The notes under the pieces were generated by a model, which worked only from the letters and a program-made list of their open reading frames with translations, was not told the origin of the DNA and made no database searches. A DNA stretch of 64,000 nt from Bacteroidota bacterium (GTDB lineage: Bacteria > Bacteroidota > Bacteroidia > Chitinophagales > Chitinophagaceae), in contig JAFDYD010000009.1 of NCBI GenBank assembly GCA_018267615.1, positions 72,541 through 136,540 on the forward strand, in the 5' to 3' direction. Shown here in pieces: positions 53,001 through 63,750 of this stretch. Within the stretch, counting starts at the first letter, position 1. Every line of letters begins with the position of its first letter. Made by a program: the position numbers and the translations under genes.

Positions 53001-53539
53001 ATACTGTCCGCGAGAAAGCCGCTCAACTGTAAATTAAGATTGGATGTAACAACAGCATCCTGGCTATTTCCAAATGAAATGGCCCGTCCAAAGCTTCCAT
53101 TATAAGTGATATTGCCGAAATTGAAAAAATTATCATTAGCCTGGTTACCGTTATTATATATTTCTGGTTTAATGATAAAATTATTTTCTATACGCTCATA
53201 ATCGAGTCGCTTTACAACTGCATTCAATTTATACGGGAACACACGATAACTTACGAGAACGCTATCCAGATTTGGTTTTCTTTTCCAAATAATCGTTGCA
53301 TTTATATAATCGAGAGTATATGCACTATCAGAAATACCAAGTATTGAAAAAGTTTTTGGGACGATGCTAAGCGAATCGAAACTATACGCGGCCGCTTTGA
53401 CTGCAATTAATTTTCGATGAAAATTTGAAACGGGTTTAGTCAAAACCGGAGCTGTTTTTTTTTGCTGGGGGCGTTGAGCCCTTACCGTGAAAACAAAACC
53501 ACAGAAGATCAGAATGAATATAAGCAGCCTCGAGGTCAA
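50021..53539 (-). CDS. Large outer-membrane protein of unknown function
   Basis: An 1172-residue exported protein with signal peptide ([18 protein letters not shown]). An N-terminal beta region (about 40-330) includes an Ig-like phrase [19 protein letters not shown] and a segment [23 protein letters not shown]. From about 340 the sequence alternates short amphipathic strands and ends in ASLRALL, as expected of a large beta-barrel. A loop near residue 845, [13 protein letters not shown], resembles an EF-hand-like calcium site. I know this as a conserved, uncharacterised Bacteroidota type, possibly related to gliding or surface translocon barrels, but no family name can be given with confidence. 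The only start codon is TTG at 53539. Confidence 0.75.
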   Translation of the reverse strand: [1172 protein letters not shown]

Positions 53540-53736
53540 ACAGAATGGTTTTTCTTAAAATGCGTAAAATCAGAAATTATTGTATTAATTCAGGCGAAAT
53601 CAGCAAGTTAGAAGATAATTCACAGATTTTTCAGCAATCGGTGAACCGCGTTGCAATAATAGGTAATAATTAAAAGTTTTAACATAATTGGTTGCAGCGA
53701 TATAAAACGGAATCATGTCAACCTTCTCTAACTATT

Positions 53737-54537
53737 ATGAAAAAACTACTCCTGCTTTTCCCGACCGTAATATTGCTGGCCAGTTGCTCAGAATATTCTT
53801 ATTTCCAAAGTCCATTTACATCTACGGCAAATCCATATCATGCGGTTCCACTACAGTCTGATTCTCTCAGTGGAGCAACATACGTAAATGTTTCAGCCAC
53901 GGTTGGCAGCGCCAATGTAGATTGGCAAGATGTGGTAGCTTCTTTTCGTGCATCAATCCATCGGGCAAATACGTTTGGAAATTTTCATCTTCATTATGGA
54001 GCAAATGTTGCCGTTGGCACTTACACAGTATCCACCAGTGATTTCTACGATCCCAATTATACAAACACCAATCACTTTGTAGCAGGAAGCAAGTTTTTTG
54101 GCGGATATGGGTTTAACGGAGGTTTCAGCACACTGGTGCCTATGAAGAATGGTGGTGAATGGAGAGTGATTGGACTTGAAGGATCTGCTCAAAATGAATT
54201 TGGGGATTATCTTAGGTTCAGAAAAAATCTTCCGGATTCCTCTTCAACGGTGAATTATAAAAACTCCTGGATGGGAACGATTGGCGTTACCACAGAAGTC
54301 ATTTCGAAAAGAAGGAAAAGCGGTGCAACCTTTGGCTACAAACTTGGAATCGGGGTCGGACTAAGCTCGATAAAAAATTATTCAAACTATACTACGTACA
54401 ATCCAATTTATATTTCAAACACCATTCATTTTGGAAAGGACAATTGGTTGGCTTTTTGCCAGCTCAATTTTGGCAACTACACTGGCAATTTTCAATTCGG
54501 AGTAAATTATAGAATTGGAGCAAAGAAGAGGGAATAG
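53737..54537 (+). CDS. Predicted lipoprotein, barrel-like, unknown function
   Basis: A 266-residue protein with a lipoprotein signal (MKKLLLLFPTVILLASC, Cys17). The rest is rich in Gly, Ser, Tyr and alternating hydrophobic residues, for example TFGYKLGIGVGLSSIKNY and FQFGVNYRIGAKK at the end, suggesting a beta-sandwich or small outer-membrane barrel. I do not recognise a family. The frame is open 45 bases upstream to a TTG, but the ATG at 53737 with its lipobox is clearly the start. It is divergent from the large outer-membrane protein and converges on the ABC-F gene; no hairpin is evident at that junction. Confidence 0.7.
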   Translation: MKKLLLLFPTVILLASCSEYSYFQSPFTSTANPYHAVPLQSDSLSGATYVNVSATVGSANVDWQDVVASFRASIHRANTFGNFHLHYGANVAVGTYTVSTSDFYDPNYTNTNHFVAGSKFFGGYGFNGGFSTLVPMKNGGEWRVIGLEGSAQNEFGDYLRFRKNLPDSSSTVNYKNSWMGTIGVTTEVISKRRKSGATFGYKLGIGVGLSSIKNYSNYTTYNPIYISNTIHFGKDNWLAFCQLNFGNYTGNFQFGVNYRIGAKKRE

Positions 54538-54594
54538 ATGAAAGCATTATTCTCTTGATCTGTTGCAATAAAATCCTAGTATGCCTGAATGCAA

Positions 54595-56256
<1,662 letters not shown>

Positions 56257-56271
56257 CTATTTTTCGCTGCG

Positions 56272-56302
56272 CAAAGGTACAATCTATAGCGTCTTTTACC
56301 AA
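56272..56302 (-). promoter_or_regulatory. Promoter of the ABC-F gene
   Basis: On the minus strand TACCTTTG (56279-56272) is an exact -7 box and TTG (56302-56300) is 20 bp upstream, a complete Bacteroidota promoter. Predicted start is near 56268, about 18 nt before the ATG at 56250. Confidence 0.7.
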
Positions 56303-56391
56303 GCCCGAATCGCTGAATTTAAGGGAGGGATAACATGATTATAGAATGTTAACTTAGGGATATCAATTCGTTCACTTAACAAAATTTTAGT

Positions 56392-56817
56392 ATGAGACAA
56401 GCCATAAGCTTCATAACGATCGGAGTCAGAGATCTTGACATGATGAAGAACTTCTACAGGGAAAAATTTAAATGGACTCCTATAAAGGATAGTGATGGAA
56501 TTGTGTTCTTCAAAGTCAATGGTTTTATTTTTGCTTTATTCCCGGAGGAAGAGCTCGCTAAGGATATCGGCATTAGCAACAACGGTGAAGGTTTTAAAAG
56601 AATGGCATTCGCTATTAATTTCAGATCCGAAAAAGAAGTGGACGATGTATTCAATGACCTCGAACAAAAAGGTGTTAAAATTATCAAGCGTCCCGGCAAA
56701 GTATTTTGGGGAGGCTATAGTGGATATATCGCAGATGTGGAAGATAATTACTGGGAATTTGCATTCAATCCATTCCTCGAACTTGATGCAAATGGAAATG
56801 TTGCCGCACATCAATAG
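56392..56817 (+). CDS. VOC (glyoxalase/bleomycin-resistance) superfamily protein
   Basis: A 141-residue protein with two beta-alpha-beta-beta-beta modules of the vicinal oxygen chelate fold. The first starts AISFITIGVRDLDMMKNFYR and the second contains KRMAFAINFRSEKEVDDVF; the end, GYIADVEDNYWEFAFNPF, holds the conserved acidic metal-ligand region. VOC proteins include isomerases, dioxygenases and drug-binding proteins, so the reaction is unknown. It converges on sdhB across an inverted repeat that begins at the stop codon. Confidence 0.88.
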   Translation: MRQAISFITIGVRDLDMMKNFYREKFKWTPIKDSDGIVFFKVNGFIFALFPEEELAKDIGISNNGEGFKRMAFAINFRSEKEVDDVFNDLEQKGVKIIKRPGKVFWGGYSGYIADVEDNYWEFAFNPFLELDANGNVAAHQ

Positions 56818-56880
56818 CTAGCGGCTAGTGGTTAGTAGCTAGTGGGAAGAACCCACTCGCCACTAACCTCTTGCTACTAG
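56816..56880. terminator. Inverted repeat, AGTGGCTAGTGG words, between convergent genes
   Basis: Left arm 56816-56847 and right arm about 56852-56880 pair imperfectly; the best block is GGTTAGT..AGTGGG facing CCCACT..ACTAACC around a 4-nt loop. Word content matches 34932-35003. It begins in the VOC stop codon and ends five bases before the sdhB stop. Confidence 0.8.
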
Positions 56881-56885
56881 CAGTT

Positions 56886-57632
56886 CTACCTGCTCGTCAA
56901 ACCGGAAATAATATATTCAGAATTTAGTTTGGCAATATTGGTCATCGAAATTTCTTTCGGACAAACAGACTCACAGGCTTGTGTATTGGTACAAGCGCCG
57001 AATCCTTCTTTATCCATTTGCGCGATCATATTCAACACACGTGTTTTTCTTTCAGGAGCTCCTTGCGGTAATAAAGCGAGATGAGAAACTTTGGCTGATA
57101 CGAAAAGCATCGCTGAACTATTCTTGCAAGCTGCAACACAAGCTCCACAACCAATACAAGCAGCCGCAGCAAAAGATTCATCAGCTTTTTCTTTTTCAAT
57201 CGGCAAAGAGTTTGCATCAACCGCATTTCCTGTATTCACCGAAATATATCCTCCGGCCTGGATAATGCGATCAAAAGCGGAACGATCAACAATCAAATCT
57301 TTAACAACCGGAAATGCTTTTGCCCTCCATGGCTCAACGACAATTGTGTCCCCATCTTTATATGCGCGCATGTGTAATTGACAGGTTGTATTTGCATGCC
57401 ATGGACCATGAGGCCGGCCATTGATATACATAGAACAGGTGCCACAAATTCCTTCACGACAATCATGATCAAAAGCAATTGGCTCTTTTCCCTCACGAAT
57501 AAGGCGATCATTCAACACATCCATCATTTCAAGAAAAGACATTTCCGAAGAAATATTTTCCACTTTATATGTTTCGAAATCCCCTTTGCTATCCTTATTT
57601 TTTTGTCTCCAAACTTTTAAAGTCAGGTTCAT
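56886..57632 (-). CDS. sdhB: Succinate dehydrogenase/fumarate reductase iron-sulfur subunit
   Basis: SdhB carries electrons from the flavoprotein to the quinone site of complex II. Cys residues for the [2Fe-2S] centre are in [12 protein letters not shown] and the following HANTTC; the [4Fe-4S]/[3Fe-4S] domain has [13 protein letters not shown] and [13 protein letters not shown]. About 248 residues from the ATG at 57632 ([10 protein letters not shown]), the N-terminus seen in relatives; an ATG at 57647 would add five residues. It is the last gene of the sdhC-sdhA-sdhB operon on the minus strand. Confidence 0.95.
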   Translation of the reverse strand: MNLTLKVWRQKNKDSKGDFETYKVENISSEMSFLEMMDVLNDRLIREGKEPIAFDHDCREGICGTCSMYINGRPHGPWHANTTCQLHMRAYKDGDTIVVEPWRAKAFPVVKDLIVDRSAFDRIIQAGGYISVNTGNAVDANSLPIEKEKADESFAAAACIGCGACVAACKNSSAMLFVSAKVSHLALLPQGAPERKTRVLNMIAQMDKEGFGACTNTQACESVCPKEISMTNIAKLNSEYIISGLTSR

Positions 57633-57651
57633 TGAGTAATGTTCCATAGTA

Positions 57652-57790
57652 AAATGTGAAAGTGTGAAAATATAAAAATGTGAAAAATTATTTTAAATAG
57701 TTGATTAATATTAATGGGTCAATTTAATTTTAGAGGACAAAATTATTTTAGACAAATCTTTATTGCTTCATTTCCCACACTTCCACATTT
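57652..57790. repeat. Weak inverted repeat inside the sdh operon
   Basis: AAATGTGAAAGTGTGAAAAT (57652-57671) faces its approximate complement at 57770-57790 with two to three mismatches and a 98-nt A/T-rich loop. It separates sdhA from sdhB by 168 bp, an unusually wide gap for one operon. It might modulate sdhB expression or be a degraded member of the hairpin set. Confidence 0.6.
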
Positions 57791-57800
57791 GCCACATTCA

Positions 57801-59774
57801 TCATTTATAACTGCGTTGTGTTGGTTTCGCGACTTCAAAAATCAAGTCCTCTTTATGTAATTCCCAATTATGATCTCCTTTGTATTCCCAGGCTGCAACA
57901 AAACTGTAATTGGCATCGTCGCGTTTTGCTTCGCCGTCTTCAGTTTGCATTTCTTCCCGAAAGTGTCCACCGCAACTTTCATTGCGATTCAATGCATCTA
58001 TACACATCAATTCTCCCAACTCAATAAAATCTGCCACACGATTCGCCTTATCCAATTCTGGATTCATCTCATTGATTTCTCCAGGAATTTTGACATCGCT
58101 CCAAAATTCTTTTTTTAATTGTTGAATTTCTGTTATCGCCTCTCCCAATCCTTGTGCATTGCGCGCCATTCCGCATTTGTCCCACATGATTTTTCCAAGA
58201 CGCTTGTGAAAACTTTCAACCGTTTGTTTGCCGTTGATATTTTTTAATTGAAGAATTCTGTCAGAAACATTTTTTTCTGCTTCAACAAATGCAGGATGAT
58301 CCGTTGGAATTTCTTTTGTCCTGATTTCGTCGGCGAGATAATTTCCGATCGTATATGGAATCACGAAATATCCATCAGCCAATCCCTGCATCAATGCAGA
58401 CGCGCCCAAACGATTGGCACCATGATCACTAAAATTCGCTTCGCCCAGGCAATACAAACCTTTGATCGATGTCATCAATTCATAATCCACCCACAATCCC
58501 CCCATTGTATAATGTACCGCGGGATAAATGCGCATCGGTACTTCGTACGGATTTTCGCCGGTGATCTTTTCATACATGTCGAAGAGATTGCCATATTTTT
58601 CTTTCACCACTTCTTTTCCCAAACGAATCACCTCTTCCTTAGAAGGGTTTTCATTTCCATGTTTGCCGCATTCAATTTTTCCATAACGATTAATCGCATC
58701 TGCATAATCGAGATAAACCGCCTGTTTGGATGTTCCGACTCCGTAGCCTGCGTCACATCTTTCTTTTGCTGCGCGGCTGGCTACATCTCTTGGTACCAGG
58801 TTTCCGAATGCAGGATATCTTCTTTCCAAATAATAATCTCTTTCTTCTTCCGGAATATCCGTTGCTTTTCTGCTGTCATTTTTTTCTTTAGGAACCCAGA
58901 TGCGGCCGTCGTTGCGTAACGATTCAGACATTAAAGTCAGCTTCGACTGGTAGTCGCCCGAAACTGGTATGCAGGTAGGATGAATTTGTGTGAAGCAAGG
59001 ATTTCCAAAATAAGCGCCTTTTTTATGCGCTTTCCATGCAGCAGTAACATTACAGCCCATGGCATTGGTGGACAAATAAAATACATTTCCATATCCGCCG
59101 GTACATAACAGTACCGCATGACCGAAATGACGTTCCAAAGCTCCAGTAATAAGATTTCTAACGATAATGCCCCGCGCTTTTCCATCAATCAAAACAACTT
59201 CCAGCATTTCGTGACGTGCATACATTTTTACATTGCCAAGTGCAACCTGTCTTTCTAAAGCCTGGTAGGCACCAATCAATAGCTGTTGGCCCGTTTGTCC
59301 GGCAGCATAAAATGTTCTTTGTACCTGTGTTCCACCAAAGGAACGATTGCTAAGCAAGCCACCATATTCGCGTGCAAAAGGAACGCCTTGCGCCACGCAC
59401 TGATCAATGATACTTGCACTCACTTCAGCCAAGCGATGCACATTGGCTTCGCGCGCACGATAATCGCCGCCTTTGATCGTATCATAGAATAAGCGAAATA
59501 CACTGTCGCCATCATTCTGATAATTTTTTGCAGCATTGATTCCCCCCTGCGCTGCTATACTGTGCGCACGACGTGGAGAATCCTGGAAACAAAATGCTTT
59601 TACCTGGTAACCTAATTCCGCCAATGAAGCTGCAGCAGATGCACCTGCCAATCCAGTTCCAACAATAATAATTTCAAGTTTTCTTTTGTTTGCCGGATTC
59701 ACCAGCTTCACGTGACCTTTATAATCATTCCATTTTTGTTCTAGCGGGCCCGAAGGAATTCCTGATTTAATCAT
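57801..59774 (-). CDS. sdhA: Succinate dehydrogenase/fumarate reductase flavoprotein subunit
   Basis: SdhA oxidises succinate to fumarate, or the reverse, with covalently bound FAD. The FAD fold [20 protein letters not shown], the covalent flavin His in [15 protein letters not shown], and the active-site region [18 protein letters not shown] followed by [17 protein letters not shown] are present. 657 residues matches the long form that goes with a single cytochrome b558 subunit. The C-terminus [23 protein letters not shown] tail is typical of Bacteroidota. It lies between sdhC and sdhB. Confidence 0.96.
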   Translation of the reverse strand: MIKSGIPSGPLEQKWNDYKGHVKLVNPANKRKLEIIIVGTGLAGASAAASLAELGYQVKAFCFQDSPRRAHSIAAQGGINAAKNYQNDGDSVFRLFYDTIKGGDYRAREANVHRLAEVSASIIDQCVAQGVPFAREYGGLLSNRSFGGTQVQRTFYAAGQTGQQLLIGAYQALERQVALGNVKMYARHEMLEVVLIDGKARGIIVRNLITGALERHFGHAVLLCTGGYGNVFYLSTNAMGCNVTAAWKAHKKGAYFGNPCFTQIHPTCIPVSGDYQSKLTLMSESLRNDGRIWVPKEKNDSRKATDIPEEERDYYLERRYPAFGNLVPRDVASRAAKERCDAGYGVGTSKQAVYLDYADAINRYGKIECGKHGNENPSKEEVIRLGKEVVKEKYGNLFDMYEKITGENPYEVPMRIYPAVHYTMGGLWVDYELMTSIKGLYCLGEANFSDHGANRLGASALMQGLADGYFVIPYTIGNYLADEIRTKEIPTDHPAFVEAEKNVSDRILQLKNINGKQTVESFHKRLGKIMWDKCGMARNAQGLGEAITEIQQLKKEFWSDVKIPGEINEMNPELDKANRVADFIELGELMCIDALNRNESCGGHFREEMQTEDGEAKRDDANYSFVAAWEYKGDHNWELHKEDLIFEVAKPTQRSYK

Positions 59775-59836
59775 AATTCAATTTGAAAATTTGAAGATTG
59801 AAAAAATGAATTTTCATTTCTTGCTTTTGAACACAA

Positions 59837-60520
59837 TCAACTTATCCATTCCAGGTAAACTGAAATCGGCATCATGGCAAAACCGATGGATACAATTATC
59901 GAAAACCAAAATCCTGTAATTTTTATCAGAGCCAGATAACGGTTATTACCTACACCCAACGTGCGAAAAGCGCTTTGAAAACCATGAAGCAGGTGGTATA
60001 ACAGCGATGCACATCCTAAAAGATATAATACAACCACTAAAGGATCATGAAACACGCGGATGATATCGGCATATTGATTCGGATACTCCTTACCATCGAT
60101 GGTGATTGTTTCGAGGGTTGAAAAACGTGATGGAACCCAAAAATGAGAAAGATGCATTACAAGGAACAATAATAGCAATGTTCCCAGAAGGCCCATACTG
60201 CGGCGATACCATTTGCTGCCGCGGTTGCCGAGACTCACTGCATAGGCTGTTTGACGCCGGCTCCTGTTTTGTACTTCCAGTACAAGCCCCTGCACAATAT
60301 GCAGAATAATTCCGGCGAACAGGCCTACTTCAAGTATCCGTATCACTACGGTAGAGCCCATAAAATGCGATGCTTTATTAAACATATCGCCGCCATCACC
60401 GGCCCATATACAGGCATTAATTCCCACATGCACCACAAGGAATGCAATGAGCGAAACGCCCGTCAATGCCATAATAAATTTTTTGCCGATCGAAGAAGTG
60501 AAGAATTCAGACCATTTCAT
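59837..60520 (-). CDS. sdhC: Succinate dehydrogenase cytochrome b558 subunit
   Basis: The membrane anchor of complex II with two b-type haems. A single 227-residue polypeptide with five hydrophobic helices, typical of the b558 type (Wolinella, Bacillus, Bacteroidota), rather than separate SdhC and SdhD. Candidate haem-ligand His residues occur in LVVHVGINACIWAG, GIILHIVQGLVL, LFLVMHLSHFW and LLYHLLHGFQ, the four expected positions. First gene of the sdhCAB operon, with a TACTTTTG promoter box 45 bp upstream of the ATG at 60520. Confidence 0.94.
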   Translation of the reverse strand: MKWSEFFTSSIGKKFIMALTGVSLIAFLVVHVGINACIWAGDGGDMFNKASHFMGSTVVIRILEVGLFAGIILHIVQGLVLEVQNRSRRQTAYAVSLGNRGSKWYRRSMGLLGTLLLLFLVMHLSHFWVPSRFSTLETITIDGKEYPNQYADIIRVFHDPLVVVLYLLGCASLLYHLLHGFQSAFRTLGVGNNRYLALIKITGFWFSIIVSIGFAMMPISVYLEWIS

Positions 60521-60564
60521 ACGAAGATCAAATATTAGAAATTGAAACCTGTCGAGATATCGTG

Positions 60565-60572
60565 CAAAAGTA
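60565..60572 (-). promoter_or_regulatory. Promoter -7 box of the sdhCAB operon
   Basis: The minus strand reads TACTTTTG, an exact TAnnTTTG match. Start is predicted near 60561, giving a leader of about 41 nt before the sdhC ATG. A -33 TTG is not evident. Confidence 0.5.
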
Positions 60573-60661
60573 ATACAGGAAAGGTTTTTAAAATTATTTT
60601 TTTTGTTCGAGTGGAGAAAGCGTGCAAATCAGTTGAATATTCGTCGTTGCGAAATGATAAA

Positions 60662-60751
60662 AATATTCAACAATCAATGTTCAATACTCAAATGAGAATG
60701 GAAAAAACAGCATTTCAAAACTTGAATATTGAGCATTGATTGTTGAATATT
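60662..60751. repeat. Inverted repeat, TTGAATATTGATTATTG words, between divergent genes
   Basis: Arms 60662-60692 (AATATTCAACAATCAATG..) and 60721-60751 (..CATTGATTGTTGAATATT) pair over 31 bp with about three mismatches and a 28-nt loop. It belongs to the word family of 23550-23634 and 30031-30108. As with 36440-36605 and 46482-46664, both neighbours read away from it. Confidence 0.88.
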
Positions 60752-60857
60752 GAATATTTCCCGGCCTCATTCAATCCATCAGGCCATTGTCCTTGTTTGC
60801 GGCCCATTCGGTTAAATTCCGTGCAAATCCCTATCTTAGCCGCTCAAATTTCTCTGC

Positions 60858-61769
60858 ATGAAACGAGATGACGATTTTGAGGCCAATCTGGCGGGCGAGG
60901 ATGGCAGCAGCGAAGAGAGCAAAACCAGTTGGTTCAAACGTATCAAAAAAGGCATTCTGACCAGTACAGCTGAAAAGAAGGAGACACCTGAAGGTCTCTG
61001 GACAAAATGCCCCAATTGCAATTATATCTGCACTGTTACAGAGCTACGGGAAAATTTATTTGTTTGTCCAAAATGCAACCATCATCATCGAATAGGCAGC
61101 GAAGAATATTTCGAAATACTTTTCAATGATAATCACTACGAGATTATGTATGAAAATATTCGTGCGAAAGACTTCCTTCATTTTACAGATCTCAAATCAT
61201 ATCAAAAAAGACTTGAAGAAGCCTGGAGCAAAACAGATCTTACCGACTCCATACGTGTTGCATCCGGCGATGTGAAAGATCATCATATGGTAGTTGCGTG
61301 TATGGACTTTGAATTCATCGGTGGATCTCTTGGTAGTGTTATGGGTGAAAGAATTGCCAGGGCGATTGACTATTGTATCGAACATCGTGCGCCATTATTG
61401 ATCATTTGTAAATCGGGCGGCGCGCGTATGATGGAAAGTGCTTTTTCGTTGATGCAACTCGCAAAAGTCTCCGGAAAATTATCGCAACTCACAGACGAAA
61501 AAATTCCCTACATATCTTTATTAACCGATCCATCCTTTGGAGGCATTTCCGCTTCATTCGGCATGTTGGGAGATTTGAATATTGCCGAACCAGGAGCTCT
61601 CATTGGCTTTGCAGGTCCGCGTGTAATCAGGGAAACTATCAAGAAAGATTTGCCCGAAGGTTTTCAACGAAGTGAATTTTTGTTGGAACACGGATTTCTC
61701 GATTTCATCGTAAACAGAAAAGAATTAAAAGAAAAAATAGCGACTGTGTTGACCCTACTGAAGCATTGA
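60858..61769 (+). CDS. accD: Acetyl-CoA carboxylase carboxyltransferase subunit beta
   Basis: AccD is half of the carboxyltransferase that makes malonyl-CoA for fatty acid synthesis. An N-terminal acidic extension of about 45 residues precedes the zinc ribbon (CPNC ... FVCPKCNHHHRIG, about 51-75) and the carboxyltransferase domain with FEFIGGSLGSVMGE, SGGARMMES, TDPSFGGISASFGMLGD and GFAGPRVI. 303 residues, complete. The stop overlaps a potential TTG of the next frame, and the real start of the next gene is 36 bases on, so cotranscription is likely. Confidence 0.97.
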   Translation: MKRDDDFEANLAGEDGSSEESKTSWFKRIKKGILTSTAEKKETPEGLWTKCPNCNYICTVTELRENLFVCPKCNHHHRIGSEEYFEILFNDNHYEIMYENIRAKDFLHFTDLKSYQKRLEEAWSKTDLTDSIRVASGDVKDHHMVVACMDFEFIGGSLGSVMGERIARAIDYCIEHRAPLLIICKSGGARMMESAFSLMQLAKVSGKLSQLTDEKIPYISLLTDPSFGGISASFGMLGDLNIAEPGALIGFAGPRVIRETIKKDLPEGFQRSEFLLEHGFLDFIVNRKELKEKIATVLTLLKH

Positions 61770-61804
61770 TAAACCGTTTCTTTTTGCATCCCTTTACTGA
61801 TGTT

Positions 61805-63316
61805 ATGAAAAAAAATGCTCTCATCGCCATTTTCTGGTTGTGTAGCTCTGCTTGCTTTTGTCAATCACAAAGCACGGAGTTTGGCCCCGGAACACAACAG
61901 ATAGAATTTAAAGGAAGTTATGAAAGTTGGTCGACGCATTTCAATGCGAATGAAACAAAAACAAATGGGTTGATAACTTTCGCCGACCGGGACAAAGTTT
62001 ATTATTACCTGGTGGATTCGTTATTTAAAATTATTGGCGAGTATTCGGTTAGCAAAGATGCAATGACCGCAAACTATTACGGTTCGAAATATGAAATGGT
62101 TTTGCAAACCTCGACGAATAATTCATTCAGGAATTATATACACAAACAAAAAGGAGATGAAATATTTGTAGAAAATATTGATTTTGATCATAGCAATTCA
62201 TCCACCAGCGATTTTATCCAGTTCGGAAAAAAAGAAAAATTTCTGACTGCCTTTGAAGAAAATGGCCATTTGTATTTTTTGACATTGATTCGAAAAACAC
62301 ATAAGCTGAAAGTATATGTCGATTCTTCCAGTGTAGCCAAAGAAATTGAATTACGCATTGAAGATTCTATTTTACATGTAAACCTGGACGAAAATCTCCA
62401 GGATATTGTTATTATTAAAAACAACAAAGAAGCGGATTTGTATTCCTGCATGAAGCCGACCAAATTGTATATACAAGGGGATGGGCAAATTATAATAACC
62501 TTGGATAGCAACGTGCAATACACGACGCTGTTTAAAATAGACTTAAATAATTTCACAAGTGAGTCAAGATTTATCAGGAAAAGTTTTTACTACTGTAATA
62601 ATAACGAAGACGCCTCGGCAGTGAAATCCAATTCCTTTGTGTATAGGGATAAAATTCTACAGGGAGTTTTTTGTCGCAACGAGTTACTGTTGCAGTTAAA
62701 ATATATTTTATCCGATTCATTGATCGAAGAGTTTCACGCATCCCGTGATTCGGCCATCACATTTGCCAGTTCGGCTCTCATTAAAAGAAAAGAAGGCAAG
62801 AGTGATATCATTGGAATTTTGGGGTGGAACCTCAAAAAAACTATCAGAGAGCAAACTGAAAAAGACTTAAAAACAAAAGACTTTTTTAAAGCGGTGAATG
62901 GCTCAAACTTTACTTTTGTGATTGTACCAAAAAATGAATACCTGGTGATAAAAGTTGGAGAAGCACATGATTTAATGCAAACCAGGTTTGGGGCCTCGAA
63001 TACATTCATGACTCGAACAATCGTAAACGCTCCATCGGGACCTGTATCAGTTCCGACTTGGACAGATTCCGGCCCGACCTATAGATCATCAAAAATAGGC
63101 GAAACAGAGACCTATTTTAAAACCGTGCTCGATAAGAGCTCGTTGGAATTTTTGCCATCAAATGATTTGCAAACAAAATACGATAAAATAGATCTGGCGA
63201 AAGATGATATCAAAGATATTATGGCTGCAGAATCGGTTTTTGATTTTAATCAAAAAACTTTTTTATTTTATCTGGATAAAAAACAAAAAAAGTTCTTCAT
63301 TGAACGAATTGAGTAA
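61805..63316 (+). CDS. Secreted protein of unknown function
   Basis: A 503-residue protein that I do not recognise. A clear signal peptide ([19 protein letters not shown], cleavage before QSQS) sets the start at the ATG at 61805; an earlier TTG overlapping the accD stop would only add residues before the signal. The mature part is lysine- and aspartate-rich with many short beta-strand-like segments ([38 protein letters not shown]), without Cys clusters or membrane helices. It may be periplasmic or surface exposed. It overlaps smpB by one base (TAATG), so translation is coupled with an apparently unrelated housekeeping gene. Confidence 0.75.
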   Translation: MKKNALIAIFWLCSSACFCQSQSTEFGPGTQQIEFKGSYESWSTHFNANETKTNGLITFADRDKVYYYLVDSLFKIIGEYSVSKDAMTANYYGSKYEMVLQTSTNNSFRNYIHKQKGDEIFVENIDFDHSNSSTSDFIQFGKKEKFLTAFEENGHLYFLTLIRKTHKLKVYVDSSSVAKEIELRIEDSILHVNLDENLQDIVIIKNNKEADLYSCMKPTKLYIQGDGQIIITLDSNVQYTTLFKIDLNNFTSESRFIRKSFYYCNNNEDASAVKSNSFVYRDKILQGVFCRNELLLQLKYILSDSLIEEFHASRDSAITFASSALIKRKEGKSDIIGILGWNLKKTIREQTEKDLKTKDFFKAVNGSNFTFVIVPKNEYLVIKVGEAHDLMQTRFGASNTFMTRTIVNAPSGPVSVPTWTDSGPTYRSSKIGETETYFKTVLDKSSLEFLPSNDLQTKYDKIDLAKDDIKDIMAAESVFDFNQKTFLFYLDKKQKKFFIERIE

Positions 63317-63750
63317 TGGAAATAAAAAATAGATCCGCCTTTCATGATTATTTTATTGATGACAAATACAATGCCGGCATGGTACTGGCAGGCACTGAGG
63401 TAAAATCCATCCGCGATGGCAAAGTGAGTTTCGTGGATAGCTTTTGTATTTTTCAAAAGGGAGAACTGTGGGTAAAAAATATGCATATCGCAGAATATCG
63501 TTTTGGTACCACCAATAATCATCTCGCAGTTCATGACAGAAAATTATTGCTTACAAAAAGAGAACTGCGCAAACTCGAAATGAAAATGAAAGAAAAGGGG
63601 TTTACAATTGTCCCTCTTCGCATTTTTTTTAATGAAAAAGGGCTTGCCAAAATGGAAATCGGGCTTGGAAGAGGTAAAAAACTGTACGACAAAAGAGAAA
63701 CCATCAAGGATCGGCATACGCAACGAGACATCAAACGTTACCTCAAATAA
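63316..63750 (+). CDS. smpB: SsrA-binding protein SmpB
   Basis: SmpB carries tmRNA to stalled ribosomes for trans-translation. The diagnostic motifs are present: [26 protein letters not shown] in parts near the start, then [15 protein letters not shown], and [18 protein letters not shown] near the end, with the basic C-terminal tail that enters the decoding centre. 144 residues, slightly shorter than the 150-160 usual. The ATG overlaps the preceding stop by one base. No ssrA gene is recognisable in the 250 bases that follow. Confidence 0.96.
   Translation: MEIKNRSAFHDYFIDDKYNAGMVLAGTEVKSIRDGKVSFVDSFCIFQKGELWVKNMHIAEYRFGTTNNHLAVHDRKLLLTKRELRKLEMKMKEKGFTIVPLRIFFNEKGLAKMEIGLGRGKKLYDKRETIKDRHTQRDIKRYLK

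Larger units (their letters stand above)
60521..60857. other. Divergent region between sdhC and accD
   Basis: This 337-bp region holds the sdhC promoter (60565-60572), an A/T-rich stretch, and the inverted repeat 60662-60751. CCCTATCTTAG near 60830 could be a one-mismatch -7 box (TATCTTAG) for accD. No further gene was seen. Confidence 0.5.

Noticed and set aside
53867..54192. Antisense frames inside the lipoprotein gene
   Set aside because: They lie opposite a gene with a clear lipobox and have no promoter or family signal of their own.
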